Assembly: GCA_902796975.1 (NCBI GenBank)
Contig: CADBRF010000118.1
Location: forward strand, 1 to 15,640
Direction: 5' to 3'
DNA: 15,640 nucleotides
Source: an uncultured Coriobacteriaceae bacterium
GTDB taxonomy: Bacteria; Actinomycetota; Coriobacteriia; Coriobacteriales; QAMH01
In this document: piece by piece, positions 1 to 6,284 of the stretch
Position numbering within the stretch: the stretch's first letter is position 1
Layout of the letters: each line of letters opens with the position of its first letter
The notes under the pieces: generated by a model
The model's database searches: none
Told to the model about the DNA's origin: nothing
The model's input: the letters and a program-made list of their open reading frames with translations, nothing else
Made by a program: the position numbers and the translations under genes

Positions 1-6
1 GGAAGT

Positions 7-414
7 ATGGACAGCGACAAGGCATCGAACAAACCCTCGCCAAACGAATCCGAGGGAGTTGGCGCTTCTGCCGGGGGATCCGCCGTGAATTCCGCAGCGG
101 AGGAATATGCCAAGCTCAGCAAGGCAATCGATGAGGAGTTTTCTGCCGAGCAGAGCGAACTGGGTGGCCATAGCGACGAGGACTTCGTCGTCATGCTCCG
201 CAAACGCTTCATCCGCTTTGAGAACGGCGATTACCTCAAGATGATGGTCGACGAGAAAATGGCAAAGCGCCGCGCAGAGAAAGCCCGCGAGTCTGGGGTA
301 CCTGCAGCCCCTTATATGCCGCAGAAGAGAGACGAAGTCGAGTATTCCTCAGTGTTCCGATACTCCCCGCTGGGCATCGCCTACGTTCCCAACCAGCCCA
401 AGCAGAACCAGTAG
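7..414 (+). CDS. Hypothetical protein, small, charged, probably cytosolic
   Basis: I do not recognise a family. The product from this ATG is 135 residues. The first 30 or so are low-complexity, rich in Ser, Gly, Asn and Ala. A central stretch (about 33-95) is rich in Glu, Lys and Arg and probably helical. The tail is Pro- and Tyr-rich and ends in PNQPKQNQ. There is no signal peptide or membrane segment. Only six bases precede the ATG; GGAAG lies there but with just one base between it and the ATG, too close for a good ribosome binding site, so the true start may lie upstream of the window. The reading frame is open to its stop and the composition matches neighbouring genes, which supports a real gene. 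It converges on the VanZ-family gene with only eight bases between the stops. Confidence 0.6.
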   Translation: MDSDKASNKPSPNESEGVGASAGGSAVNSAAEEYAKLSKAIDEEFSAEQSELGGHSDEDFVVMLRKRFIRFENGDYLKMMVDEKMAKRRAEKARESGVPAAPYMPQKRDEVEYSSVFRYSPLGIAYVPNQPKQNQ

Positions 415-415
415 C

Positions 416-433
416 GGCGGAGCTACCTCCGCC
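416..433. terminator. GC-rich hairpin between convergent gene ends
   Basis: GGCGGAG and CTCCGCC form a perfect 7-bp stem with loop CTAC, right where the two convergent genes end. The right arm lies inside the 3' end of the VanZ-family coding region. No T-run follows on either strand, so this is not a textbook intrinsic terminator. It could still slow or end transcription from both sides. Confidence 0.4.
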
Positions 434-899
434 CTCCTTGGCGTTGCCGGCTCTTGTACCTCCACGCCAAATAAAAAATGGTGGCTCCCACCAGCGCCGC
501 GATCGTATCCACAACCCAATCCGCAGGATCGCAGCTCCGCTGGGGGACAAAAAGCTGGTGGAATTCATCGGTTGCCCCATAGATGCTCGCAATACCCGCT
601 GCAATGAGCACGACTGCCCATCCCGCGCGATGATGGCGCACGGCATTGGCAAGCAACAGGCCAAAGACAAAATACTCGGCAAAATGGCCAAGCGGGGAGA
701 CATCTTTCCCCGGGCCCACCAAGCTCTGGAGCCAGCGCTTGACAAGGACGACAAGGTCCATACCCGAATCAAGGCTTTGGCCTGTCTTGGCGCTCATCGC
801 AAAGATAAGGCACGCCCAAGCTGCAACAAGCAACCAGGAGATGGCGATTCTTCGTGTGCCGGAATGCATGTCACTCTTTTGTTCACCAACGTTTTTCAT
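423..899 (-). CDS. VanZ-family membrane protein
   Basis: A 158-residue integral membrane protein with the VanZ-like pattern: an N-terminal membrane segment (about 18-36), then GHFAEYFVFG (71-80, with His72 and Glu75) opening a second segment, a third at about 94-108, YGATDEFHQLFVPQR (107-121), and a last segment holding DWVVDTIAALVGA (127-139). The His, Glu, DE-HQ and Arg positions are the ones conserved in the family. VanZ itself gives low-level teicoplanin resistance; most chromosomal relatives have no settled role, so resistance is not implied here. The ATG at 899 is preceded by GGGAG with three bases between; an alternative ATG ten codons in has a weaker site. The tail is short and basic (KSRQRQGGRR). 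The gene stands alone. Confidence 0.85.
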   Translation of the reverse strand: MKNVGEQKSDMHSGTRRIAISWLLVAAWACLIFAMSAKTGQSLDSGMDLVVLVKRWLQSLVGPGKDVSPLGHFAEYFVFGLLLANAVRHHRAGWAVVLIAAGIASIYGATDEFHQLFVPQRSCDPADWVVDTIAALVGATIFYLAWRYKSRQRQGGRR

Positions 900-925
900 A
901 GTCTCCCAAATACTCTGGACAACCG

Positions 926-939
926 CTGACTTCAGTCAG
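926..939. promoter_or_regulatory. Perfect 6-2-6 palindrome upstream of the VanZ-family gene
   Basis: CTGACT-TC-AGTCAG is a perfect inverted repeat 27 bases upstream of the VanZ-family ATG, where an operator would lie. No clear promoter hexamers were found beside it on the minus strand, so its role is uncertain. The rest of the 344-base gap (900-1243) holds the lic promoter near its right end and nothing else I can recognise. Confidence 0.3.
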
Positions 940-1148
940 AAACCGCGCCTGTGTATCGAGCGCCAAAGATGTTGCTCACGTCGTCCCGATGCTGGTGGCT
1001 AGGGAGGACTGGGGCTAAGCAGAGTCACATGCTGCTCACCCAACACAATATCAAATACGCATCGTTTTCACAGGCACTACCCCACAGAGCTCAATACATA
1101 CCATTCCACGATGAGAAGTCACAGAATTTTTTCATTTTCAATTTTCAG

Positions 1149-1177
1149 TTAACTTTTCTAAAGTATGAATCTATAAT
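1149..1177 (+). promoter_or_regulatory. Sigma-70-type promoter for the choline kinase-permease pair
   Basis: The -35 element TTAACT (1149-1154) and a perfect -10 element TATAAT (1172-1177) are separated by exactly 17 bases, in an AT-rich stretch. Transcription would start near 1184, giving a leader of about 60 bases before the kinase ATG. The leader carries three copies of CCAGT (near 1180, 1207 and 1226) of unknown meaning. Confidence 0.75.
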
Positions 1178-1243
1178 CACCAGTCGGTTCGGAGATGTAA
1201 TCCCAACCAGTTATTACTGACCACGCCAGTTAAGAGGGAGAGG

Positions 1244-2197
1244 ATGCAATTGGCGGTCTCCTCTACATTGCTGCCCGAAGAAGATGCCATGCCAATCCGC
1301 GAGATTCTCCGCGATGCTTTTGACATCACAGGCGATTTCACTGCCGAGCGCCTCGGGGGCCTCACCAACCGCAACTATCACGTTATTGCGGGCGACCTTA
1401 ATGCAGTGTTCCGTTTGCCTGGGGCAGGTACCGAGGGTCTGGTCGACCGCAAAATCGAGGGCGACATCACGCGTGCCGCGAGCAGCATCGGCGTCGATAA
1501 TGAGCTCCTCTATTACGATGACAAGACGGGCAATAAGGTTGTCGCCTATGTCGAAGATGCGGAGACCATGCATATTGACAGCATGCGCGAGCCCGAAAAC
1601 ACGGTGCTCGCAGGCAAAGTACTTCGCAAACTCCATGACAACGGAAGCCCCGTGGATTTCCGTTTCAACGTTTTTGAGATGATTCCCTCCTATGAGAAGC
1701 TCATCAGAAGGCACGAGGATATTACCTGGCCGGGTTATGCTGAATTTCGCGAAAAGCTGTTCCAGTACCGCAATCGCATGGAGAATAGCGAAATCGCGCT
1801 CTGTCACTGCGATCCGCTCTGCGAGAACTTCGTCAAGAGCCTCAAGGAAAACCGTATGTACCTCGTAGACTGGGAGTACGGCGGAATGAACGACCCCATG
1901 TGGGACGTTGCCGACGTCATTATCGAGAGTGGCTACAACACCGAGCAGCGCAACCTCTTCACGCGCAGCTACTTTGGCCGCCCGGCCACCCCTGATGAGG
2001 ACGAGCGCATTTCCATCAACATCGTCCTCATCGATTTCCTCTGGGCTCTCTGGGGCCAGCAACGCTGCTGGTATGACAAGAGCCTCGAGGGCTATGGCAT
2101 TAAACGCTTCACCCGCGCACAGAAAAACTATCAGGAACTTCTTATAGATATGCAGAACGCAACCGCAACTTCGCGCGCCGCATCGGCACTCGCCTAG
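1244..2197 (+). CDS. licA: Choline kinase family protein, LicA-like
   Basis: Predicted to phosphorylate choline (or a related amino-alcohol) with ATP in the cytosol. The 317-residue product has the aminoglycoside/choline kinase fold signature: GGLTNRNYHV (38-47), typical of the LicA nucleotide-binding region; a catalytic loop HCDPLCEN (188-195) fitting HxDxxxxN; and the metal-binding VDWEYGGMNDP (208-218), where Asp209 is the expected Mg ligand. Length is normal for the family. The ATG at 1244 has GGGAG three bases upstream, which is close; a second ATG at 1289 begins MPIREILRD and would match many LicA N-termini, but its upstream sequence is weak. The permease gene follows after 23 bases, the lic1 order licA-licB. 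No licC or licD is present in the window. A methylthioribose or aminoglycoside kinase is less likely given the permease partner. Confidence 0.85.
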   Translation: MQLAVSSTLLPEEDAMPIREILRDAFDITGDFTAERLGGLTNRNYHVIAGDLNAVFRLPGAGTEGLVDRKIEGDITRAASSIGVDNELLYYDDKTGNKVVAYVEDAETMHIDSMREPENTVLAGKVLRKLHDNGSPVDFRFNVFEMIPSYEKLIRRHEDITWPGYAEFREKLFQYRNRMENSEIALCHCDPLCENFVKSLKENRMYLVDWEYGGMNDPMWDVADVIIESGYNTEQRNLFTRSYFGRPATPDEDERISINIVLIDFLWALWGQQRCWYDKSLEGYGIKRFTRAQKNYQELLIDMQNATATSRAASALA

Positions 2198-2220
2198 TTC
2201 CCATTTGGAGGGATCAGATC

Positions 2221-3192
2221 ATGCCATTCGCATTTGGAGCAGCTCTCACCTGGGCATTTGACACGGTCATTTTGTCCATTGCACTCTCGAACACCATCTT
2301 CAGCGTTGGGCAGGCGGTGGCGCTTGCTTCCTTTATCAGCACCTTCCTGCATGACTTCACGTCCTCAGCTTTCATGTGGATCTACCTGGGCGTCAAACGT
2401 CAGCTCAAGAACTGCTGGCACGCGCTTCGCTCCAAGAGCGGAAAGTGGATGCTTCTCGCATCTATTCTGGGCGCGCCCATTGGCATGACCGGCTATGTGA
2501 TGGCCATTAACAATATCGGCCCTTCTTACACCGCCGCCATCTCCGCCTTCTTCCCCGCCTTTGGCTGCGCACTCTCCTACTTCGTGATGAAGGAGAAACT
2601 GCGTCCCTACCAGTGGGGTGGCCTGTTCGTTGCCCTTATCGCCATTGCAGTCCTGGGTTGGAGCCCCGATAGCTCCGTTCCCGGCAGCTGGAGCCTGGGT
2701 GTGTTCGGCGCCATGATGACCGTTGTGGGCTGGGGTTCCGAGGCCGTTATCATGGCCTACGGTATGAAGGAACCCGATGTCTCCGACGAACACGCGCTCC
2801 TCATTCGCCAGACCACATCCATGCTTTCCTACGCACTCGTGCTTTTGCCCCTCATGGGCGGGTGGGGAGTGACGCTGGAGGTCGCCACCAGCAGTGCGAT
2901 GCCCGTCATCGTAATAGCGGGCGTTATCGGCACGATTTCCTACCTTTGCTATTACAAGGCAATCGTTCGCATTGGACCAGCTCGCTCTATGGCTATCAAC
3001 ATCACCTATTCCGCCTGGGCAATTCCGGTTTCCTTCTTCCTCGTGGGCACTATTCCCAGCCTGTTGGGCGTTGTCTGCGCCATCTGCATCATCGCCGGCT
3101 CTATTACCTGTGCAACTGATGTCAAGGCACTTCTGGGGCTCGATAGGGGCGAGAAAAAGGCAAATGCTAACGTCACCGCCGACCGCGCCTAG
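2221..3192 (+). CDS. licB: EamA/DMT-family permease, LicB-like choline transporter
   Basis: A 323-residue, very hydrophobic protein with about ten membrane segments arranged as two EamA-like halves; each half has the Gly/Pro-rich helices of drug/metabolite transporters (for example GPSYTAAISAFFPAFG and IGPARSMAINITYSAWAIP, which are equivalent positions in the two repeats). A short hydrophilic tail rich in Lys and Ala follows. The DMT family covers many substrates; assignment as a choline permease rests on position directly behind a LicA-type kinase, as in the Haemophilus and pneumococcal lic1 loci. GGAGG lies nine bases before the ATG. It is the second and last gene of the pair and is followed by a strong terminator. 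Confidence 0.82.
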   Translation: MPFAFGAALTWAFDTVILSIALSNTIFSVGQAVALASFISTFLHDFTSSAFMWIYLGVKRQLKNCWHALRSKSGKWMLLASILGAPIGMTGYVMAINNIGPSYTAAISAFFPAFGCALSYFVMKEKLRPYQWGGLFVALIAIAVLGWSPDSSVPGSWSLGVFGAMMTVVGWGSEAVIMAYGMKEPDVSDEHALLIRQTTSMLSYALVLLPLMGGWGVTLEVATSSAMPVIVIAGVIGTISYLCYYKAIVRIGPARSMAINITYSAWAIPVSFFLVGTIPSLLGVVCAICIIAGSITCATDVKALLGLDRGEKKANANVTADRA

Positions 3193-3250
3193 ATGCTAGC
3201 AGGGTCACCCATAGCACAGACTGTCTCCTAATACATATCGTTTTCCATGC

Positions 3251-3286
3251 AATCGCGCCCGACCAACACTCGGGCGCGATTTTTTA
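3251..3286 (+). terminator. Intrinsic terminator after the lic pair
   Basis: A perfect 12-bp stem, AATCGCGCCCGA paired with TCGGGCGCGATT, encloses a seven-base loop and runs into a T-tract (TTTTTTATT). This is a classic Rho-independent terminator for the kinase-permease transcript. Confidence 0.93.
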
Positions 3287-3309
3287 TTGCAGCCTACCGA
3301 CGATTATGA

Positions 3310-3567
3310 AATGCGTGGGGGTGTCTCCAGAATCTCGTCAATATCGCAACAGTCATCTCGGTCGGGCTCACTGACGTTGCCATGAGCGGGTCGATCCATC
3401 AGGTTCACAGGGACTTCGAAGACTGTCTTATTGTGGCGGACGCCATACGTTGCAAAGCAGATTTTCTCGTCCCAGGCGATCGAAAGCTTGCAGCTGCTTC
3501 CCCCGTTCCCACCCTGAATGCGGCCGAGGTTCTAGCCCTGCTTTCACCAAGCGAGAGTGCCAGATAA
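3310..3567 (+). pseudogene. C-terminal remnant of a PIN-domain (VapC-like) toxin
   Basis: The frame is open from just after a stop at 3307 to a TAA at 3565-3567. It encodes about 85 residues resembling the C-terminal half of a PIN-domain ribonuclease: VHRDFEDCLIVADAIRCKAD corresponds to the family's conserved H.DFEDA.....A...AD, followed by FLVPGDRKLAAASPVPTLNAAEVL, corresponding to the last core strand and helix. The N-terminal half, which carries the first catalytic Asp (usually within the first ten residues), is absent, and no antitoxin gene is next to it. The first ATG in frame (3382) falls just before the DFED motif and has no ribosome binding site. I call it a dead relic of a toxin-antitoxin locus, probably not made as protein. 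Confidence 0.65.
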
Positions 3568-3612
3568 CAGGAGACCCAGTAGAAGCTGAGCCCCCAAATA
3601 CCAGCCACGAGT

Positions 3613-3637
3613 AACGGCTTGCCGCGTAGACGCCGTT
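3613..3637 (-). terminator. Weak hairpin just after ilvN
   Basis: AACGGC and GCCGTT pair across a 13-base spacer only two bases past the ilvN stop. No T-run follows on the minus strand, so evidence for termination is weak; no better terminator was found between ilvN and the PIN remnant. Confidence 0.25.
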
Positions 3638-3639
3638 CC

Positions 3640-4113
3640 CTAGCCGCGGGGAATGGCGATCTTTCCGCTGCGGATAATCTCCTTGATGCCGTATTCTCTG
3701 AGAAGACGCTCCATAGCCCCGAGTTTGTCATCGGTGCCCGTCATCTCAATGGTGAGCGATGTCTGGCTGACGTCAACGATCTTGGCTCTGAAGATGTTCA
3801 CAAGCTCGACGATTTCTCCCCGGCGGGAGGGGTCCGCGTTGACCTTGAAGAGGACGAGCTCGCGGTCCACATAATCCGACTCGGTCAGGTCAACGACCTT
3901 GTAGACGTTGATAAGCTTGTGGAGCTGCTTGGTCACCTGGTGGACGACGTCTTCATCGGCGTCAACCACCATGGTCACGCAACTGCGGTTGGAATCTTCG
4001 GTGATGCTCACAGCCAGCGACTCGATGTTGTACCCGCGGCGGGCGACAAGGCCTGTCACGCGAGTGAGCACGCCCGGTTTGTTATCCACGAGAATGGAAA
4101 GGGTCCTCGACAT
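3640..4113 (-). CDS. ilvN: Acetolactate synthase small (regulatory) subunit
   Basis: The regulatory subunit of acetohydroxyacid synthase, which activates the large subunit and carries valine feedback inhibition. The 157 residues match the family length. An N-terminal ACT domain (about 3-76) begins SRTLSILVDNKPGVLTRVTG, where NKPGVL is the effector-site loop, followed by RRGYNIESLAV. The C-terminal ACT-like half includes RELVLFKV and later TGTDDKLGAMERLLREYGIKEIIRSG, typical of IlvN/IlvH. The start is fixed by GGAGG seven bases before the ATG. That ribosome binding site lies inside the Glu codons that end ilvB, and only two bases separate the ilvB stop from this ATG, so translation of the two subunits is very likely coupled. 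Confidence 0.96.
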   Translation of the reverse strand: MSRTLSILVDNKPGVLTRVTGLVARRGYNIESLAVSITEDSNRSCVTMVVDADEDVVHQVTKQLHKLINVYKVVDLTESDYVDRELVLFKVNADPSRRGEIVELVNIFRAKIVDVSQTSLTIEMTGTDDKLGAMERLLREYGIKEIIRSGKIAIPRG

Positions 4114-4115
4114 CC

Positions 4116-5858
4116 TTATTCCTCCTCCTCCTGCTTGCCAGTTGCATCCTCAACAAGCTCCTCGTCCAGCGTTGCTCCCGAAGGCACCATGGGATAGACG
4201 TTTTCCTCGGGCGAAATCACGACTTCGAGCAAGGCTGGTCCTTCCGTTGCAAGCCAGCCTCTAAGCGCTTCTTCGAGCAGAGCCGGGTCTTCCACACGTG
4301 CTCCACTCCAGCCGAAGGCTTCTGCCAACTTGACGAAGTCTGGATTGCCTGTAAACGTTGTCTGGCTAAAACGCTTGCCATGGAAGAGGTCCTGCATCTG
4401 GCGGACCATGCCCAGTACGCTGTTATTAAGAAGGAGAACTTTGATAGGCAGGCTGTTCTCGTAGGCAGTGGCCATTTCCTGGATGTCCATCTGGAGCGAC
4501 CCGTCTCCGCTTATGCAAATCACGCGACTTTCCGGATAACCGAACTGGGCTCCAATGGCAGCAGGAAGGCCAAAGCCCATGGTTCCTGCTCCCCCGCTCG
4601 AGATAAAGGTCCTGGGGCGTCGTGGCGATGCGAGATATTGGCTTGCCCACATCTGATGCTGCCCGACATCAGTGGTGAATATCGTGTCGACTCCATCGCA
4701 GGTGAGCTGGTCGAGCAGCTGAATTGCCCGCTCAGGCTGGATGACACTCCCACGGTCGGCATAAGAGAGGGGCAACTCGTCTTCTAACTCGTCAATCTTC
4801 TGAATCCAAGCTGCAGTACGCGGCTGGGCATCCTGTTTGGCAAGCTGTTCGTTGATAGCAGCCAGCACCAGCCGCGCATCTCCCACAATGGGTATATCCG
4901 CATGCTTGTTCTTGTCGATCTCGGCGGGGTCGATATCGATGTGGATTATTTTTGCGTGTGGAGCAAAGCCAGTAACCCGCCCGGTCACTCGGTTAGCAAA
5001 GCGCGTTCCAACCGCAATGATAAGGTCGCTCTCCTGAAGCGCTCTGTTCGCATACCGAGCGCCATGCATGCCCGGCATGCCGAGATAATAGGGGTTATCA
5101 GCAGGGAAGCAGGTCTTTGCCATAAGGGTGGCAACCACGGGAATGTGAAGGGTCTCCACGAGTTTCAGCAGTTCTGTCTCCGCACCGCTCGAAATGACGC
5201 CGCCGCCGGCATAGATGACCGGCTTCCCTGCTTCCATAAGCGCGCGTACCGCCTGCTTTACCTGCTTGTTATTGCCCCGATAGGTGGGTTTGTACGACGC
5301 AAGCTTCACGTCGGCGGGAAATTCATAGACTATATCCTGCGCCTGTGCCACATCGCTTGGCACATCGATGACCACAGGCCCCGGTCTCCCCGTGCGCGCG
5401 ATGTAGTAGGCTTCCGCCACCGTTCGAGCAATCTCGTTAGGATCTTTGAGCAGGTAGCTGTGCTTGACAACCGGCAGGGTAATGCCGGTGGTGTCGCATT
5501 CCTGGAAGGCGTCGCTGCCGAGCACGCGTGTGGGCACCTGACCGGTAATGACGACAATGGGAACAGAGTCCATGTAGGCATTGGTGATGCCAGTAACGGT
5601 GTTGGTAGCGCCGGGCCCGCTTGTGACGAGGACGGTTCCTACCTTGCCGGTAGCACGAGCATAGCCATCAGCGGCATGCGTTGCGCCCTGTTCATGGCGG
5701 ACAAGAACATGATGAAGGATTTTGCTGTCGTAAAGCGCGTCATAGATATCTATTGCCTGACCACCGGGATACCCGAAAAGCGTCGTGACCCCCGCGTCTT
5801 CCAACGCCGTGATGAGGCACTGCGCGCCAGTCATCTTCATGCCATTTCTCTCGCTCAC
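4116..5858 (-). CDS. ilvB: Acetolactate synthase large (catalytic) subunit
   Basis: Catalytic subunit of the thiamine-diphosphate enzyme that condenses two pyruvates to acetolactate, or pyruvate with 2-oxobutyrate, the first common step to valine, leucine and isoleucine. The 580 residues hold the three expected domains: the N-terminal TPP domain (about 8-175) with RHEQGATHAADGYARATG including the catalytic Glu, the central FAD-type domain (about 195-330), and the C-terminal TPP domain with GDGSLQMDIQE and the downstream NN of the TPP-binding motif. The start is GTG at 5858 with AGGGGAG eight bases upstream; an in-frame ATG five codons in (MKMTGAQ) matches the usual N-terminus but has a poorer site. 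The protein ends in a run of four Glu. ilvC is not adjacent. A structured leader precedes it. Confidence 0.97.
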   Translation of the reverse strand: MSERNGMKMTGAQCLITALEDAGVTTLFGYPGGQAIDIYDALYDSKILHHVLVRHEQGATHAADGYARATGKVGTVLVTSGPGATNTVTGITNAYMDSVPIVVITGQVPTRVLGSDAFQECDTTGITLPVVKHSYLLKDPNEIARTVAEAYYIARTGRPGPVVIDVPSDVAQAQDIVYEFPADVKLASYKPTYRGNNKQVKQAVRALMEAGKPVIYAGGGVISSGAETELLKLVETLHIPVVATLMAKTCFPADNPYYLGMPGMHGARYANRALQESDLIIAVGTRFANRVTGRVTGFAPHAKIIHIDIDPAEIDKNKHADIPIVGDARLVLAAINEQLAKQDAQPRTAAWIQKIDELEDELPLSYADRGSVIQPERAIQLLDQLTCDGVDTIFTTDVGQHQMWASQYLASPRRPRTFISSGGAGTMGFGLPAAIGAQFGYPESRVICISGDGSLQMDIQEMATAYENSLPIKVLLLNNSVLGMVRQMQDLFHGKRFSQTTFTGNPDFVKLAEAFGWSGARVEDPALLEEALRGWLATEGPALLEVVISPEENVYPMVPSGATLDEELVEDATGKQEEEE

Positions 5859-5865
5859 CTGAACT

Positions 5866-5902
5866 GCTCCCCTCTTACTGGCTTTTCGCCGGATGAGGGA
5901 GC
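5866..5902 (-). promoter_or_regulatory. Hairpin that would hide the ilvB Shine-Dalgarno site
   Basis: On the minus strand GCTCCCTC pairs with GAGGGGAGC, eight base pairs with one bulged G, around a 20-base loop. The right arm is the ilvB ribosome binding site. No T-run follows, so this looks like a translational sequestrator rather than a transcription terminator. It is the expected final element of an actinobacterial-type T-box leader. Confidence 0.6.
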
Positions 5903-6154
5903 TTGCGTTGCAGACGCTTGAGAGATAAGACTCTCATGAACATGACCTGCCCTGCTTGAGACAGTTCGCGCAGCAATAACGGTTGCTCTCCGATCCGGCT
6001 TACTTGCCGCCGCGCGCCGAGGATCGCCCGCACGCGCCAACGCTGTTCAACCGGACTGCTCTGGGGAAGTTCGGATCGTCCGCTGCCGGTTCTCACATGA
6101 ACGCCAGCTCGCTGTGGAACGGGTTCGCCCCGTCTAGACCCCTTCATTGCAGTC
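5866..6154 (-). ncRNA. T-box-like leader of ilvBN (atypical)
   Basis: The 390-base gap before ilvB holds a leader with T-box landmarks, read on the minus strand. GACTGC (6149-6154) and GCAGTC (6054-6059) close a stem I of about 100 bases. Just inside are a kink-turn-like AATGA/AGA pair and a GGGG/CCCC helix. The apical part has AGCGAGCTGG then GTGAGAACCGGC, close to the conserved stem I tip. The specifier bulge reads GAA-CTT, suggesting a leucine codon. A GC-rich stem II follows, then AGTA (6001-6004) and CCGTTA (5977-5982), the stem III landmarks. What is missing is a clear T-box bulge: where AGGGTGGNACCGCG is expected, I see AGGGCAGGTCATG (5941-5953). The leader ends in the hairpin covering the ilvB ribosome binding site. 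No convincing minus-strand promoter was identified above 6154. Confidence 0.7.
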
Positions 6155-6210
6155 AAGCTTATGTGCTAGCCAGCAGTGTACACCCTTACACGACCGAGAG
6201 CCCCGGCCTT

Positions 6211-6239
6211 CTGACAACATGCCTTTGGCAGGCTATAAA
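6211..6239 (+). promoter_or_regulatory. Promoter of the ABC/NEAT-like operon
   Basis: CTGACA (6211-6216, five of six to consensus) and TATAAA (6234-6239) are spaced by exactly 17 bases. Transcription would begin near 6246, about 40 bases before the ATPase ATG. It faces away from the ilvB leader. Confidence 0.75.
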
Positions 6240-6248
6240 TCCGGCTAG

Positions 6249-6262
6249 GTGAACTTGTTCAC
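6249..6262. promoter_or_regulatory. Operator-like palindrome at the ABC operon start site
   Basis: GTGAAC-TT-GTTCAC is a perfect 6-2-6 inverted repeat beginning ten bases past the -10 element, so it would overlap or directly follow the transcription start. This is a typical position for a repressor operator. No regulator gene is adjacent. Confidence 0.5.
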
Positions 6263-6284
6263 GAAATATGCCATACTCTCACCT

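Noticed and set aside
951..1220. 89-codon frame in the gap before the choline kinase
   Set aside because: It begins with GTG without a ribosome binding site, runs through the promoter, and shows no protein-like pattern.
1214..2062. Minus-strand open frame of 282 codons opposite the choline kinase gene
   Set aside because: The kinase on the plus strand has a promoter, catalytic motifs and a partner gene; the antisense frame has none of these.
4902..5921. Plus-strand open frame of 339 codons opposite ilvB
   Set aside because: It is a shadow of codon bias in ilvB; it has no recognisable domain and overlaps a certain gene and its leader.
6054..6154. Leader-peptide attenuator for ilvBN
   Set aside because: No short frame rich in Ile, Leu or Val codons with a ribosome binding site was found in the leader; the T-box-like structure explains it better.
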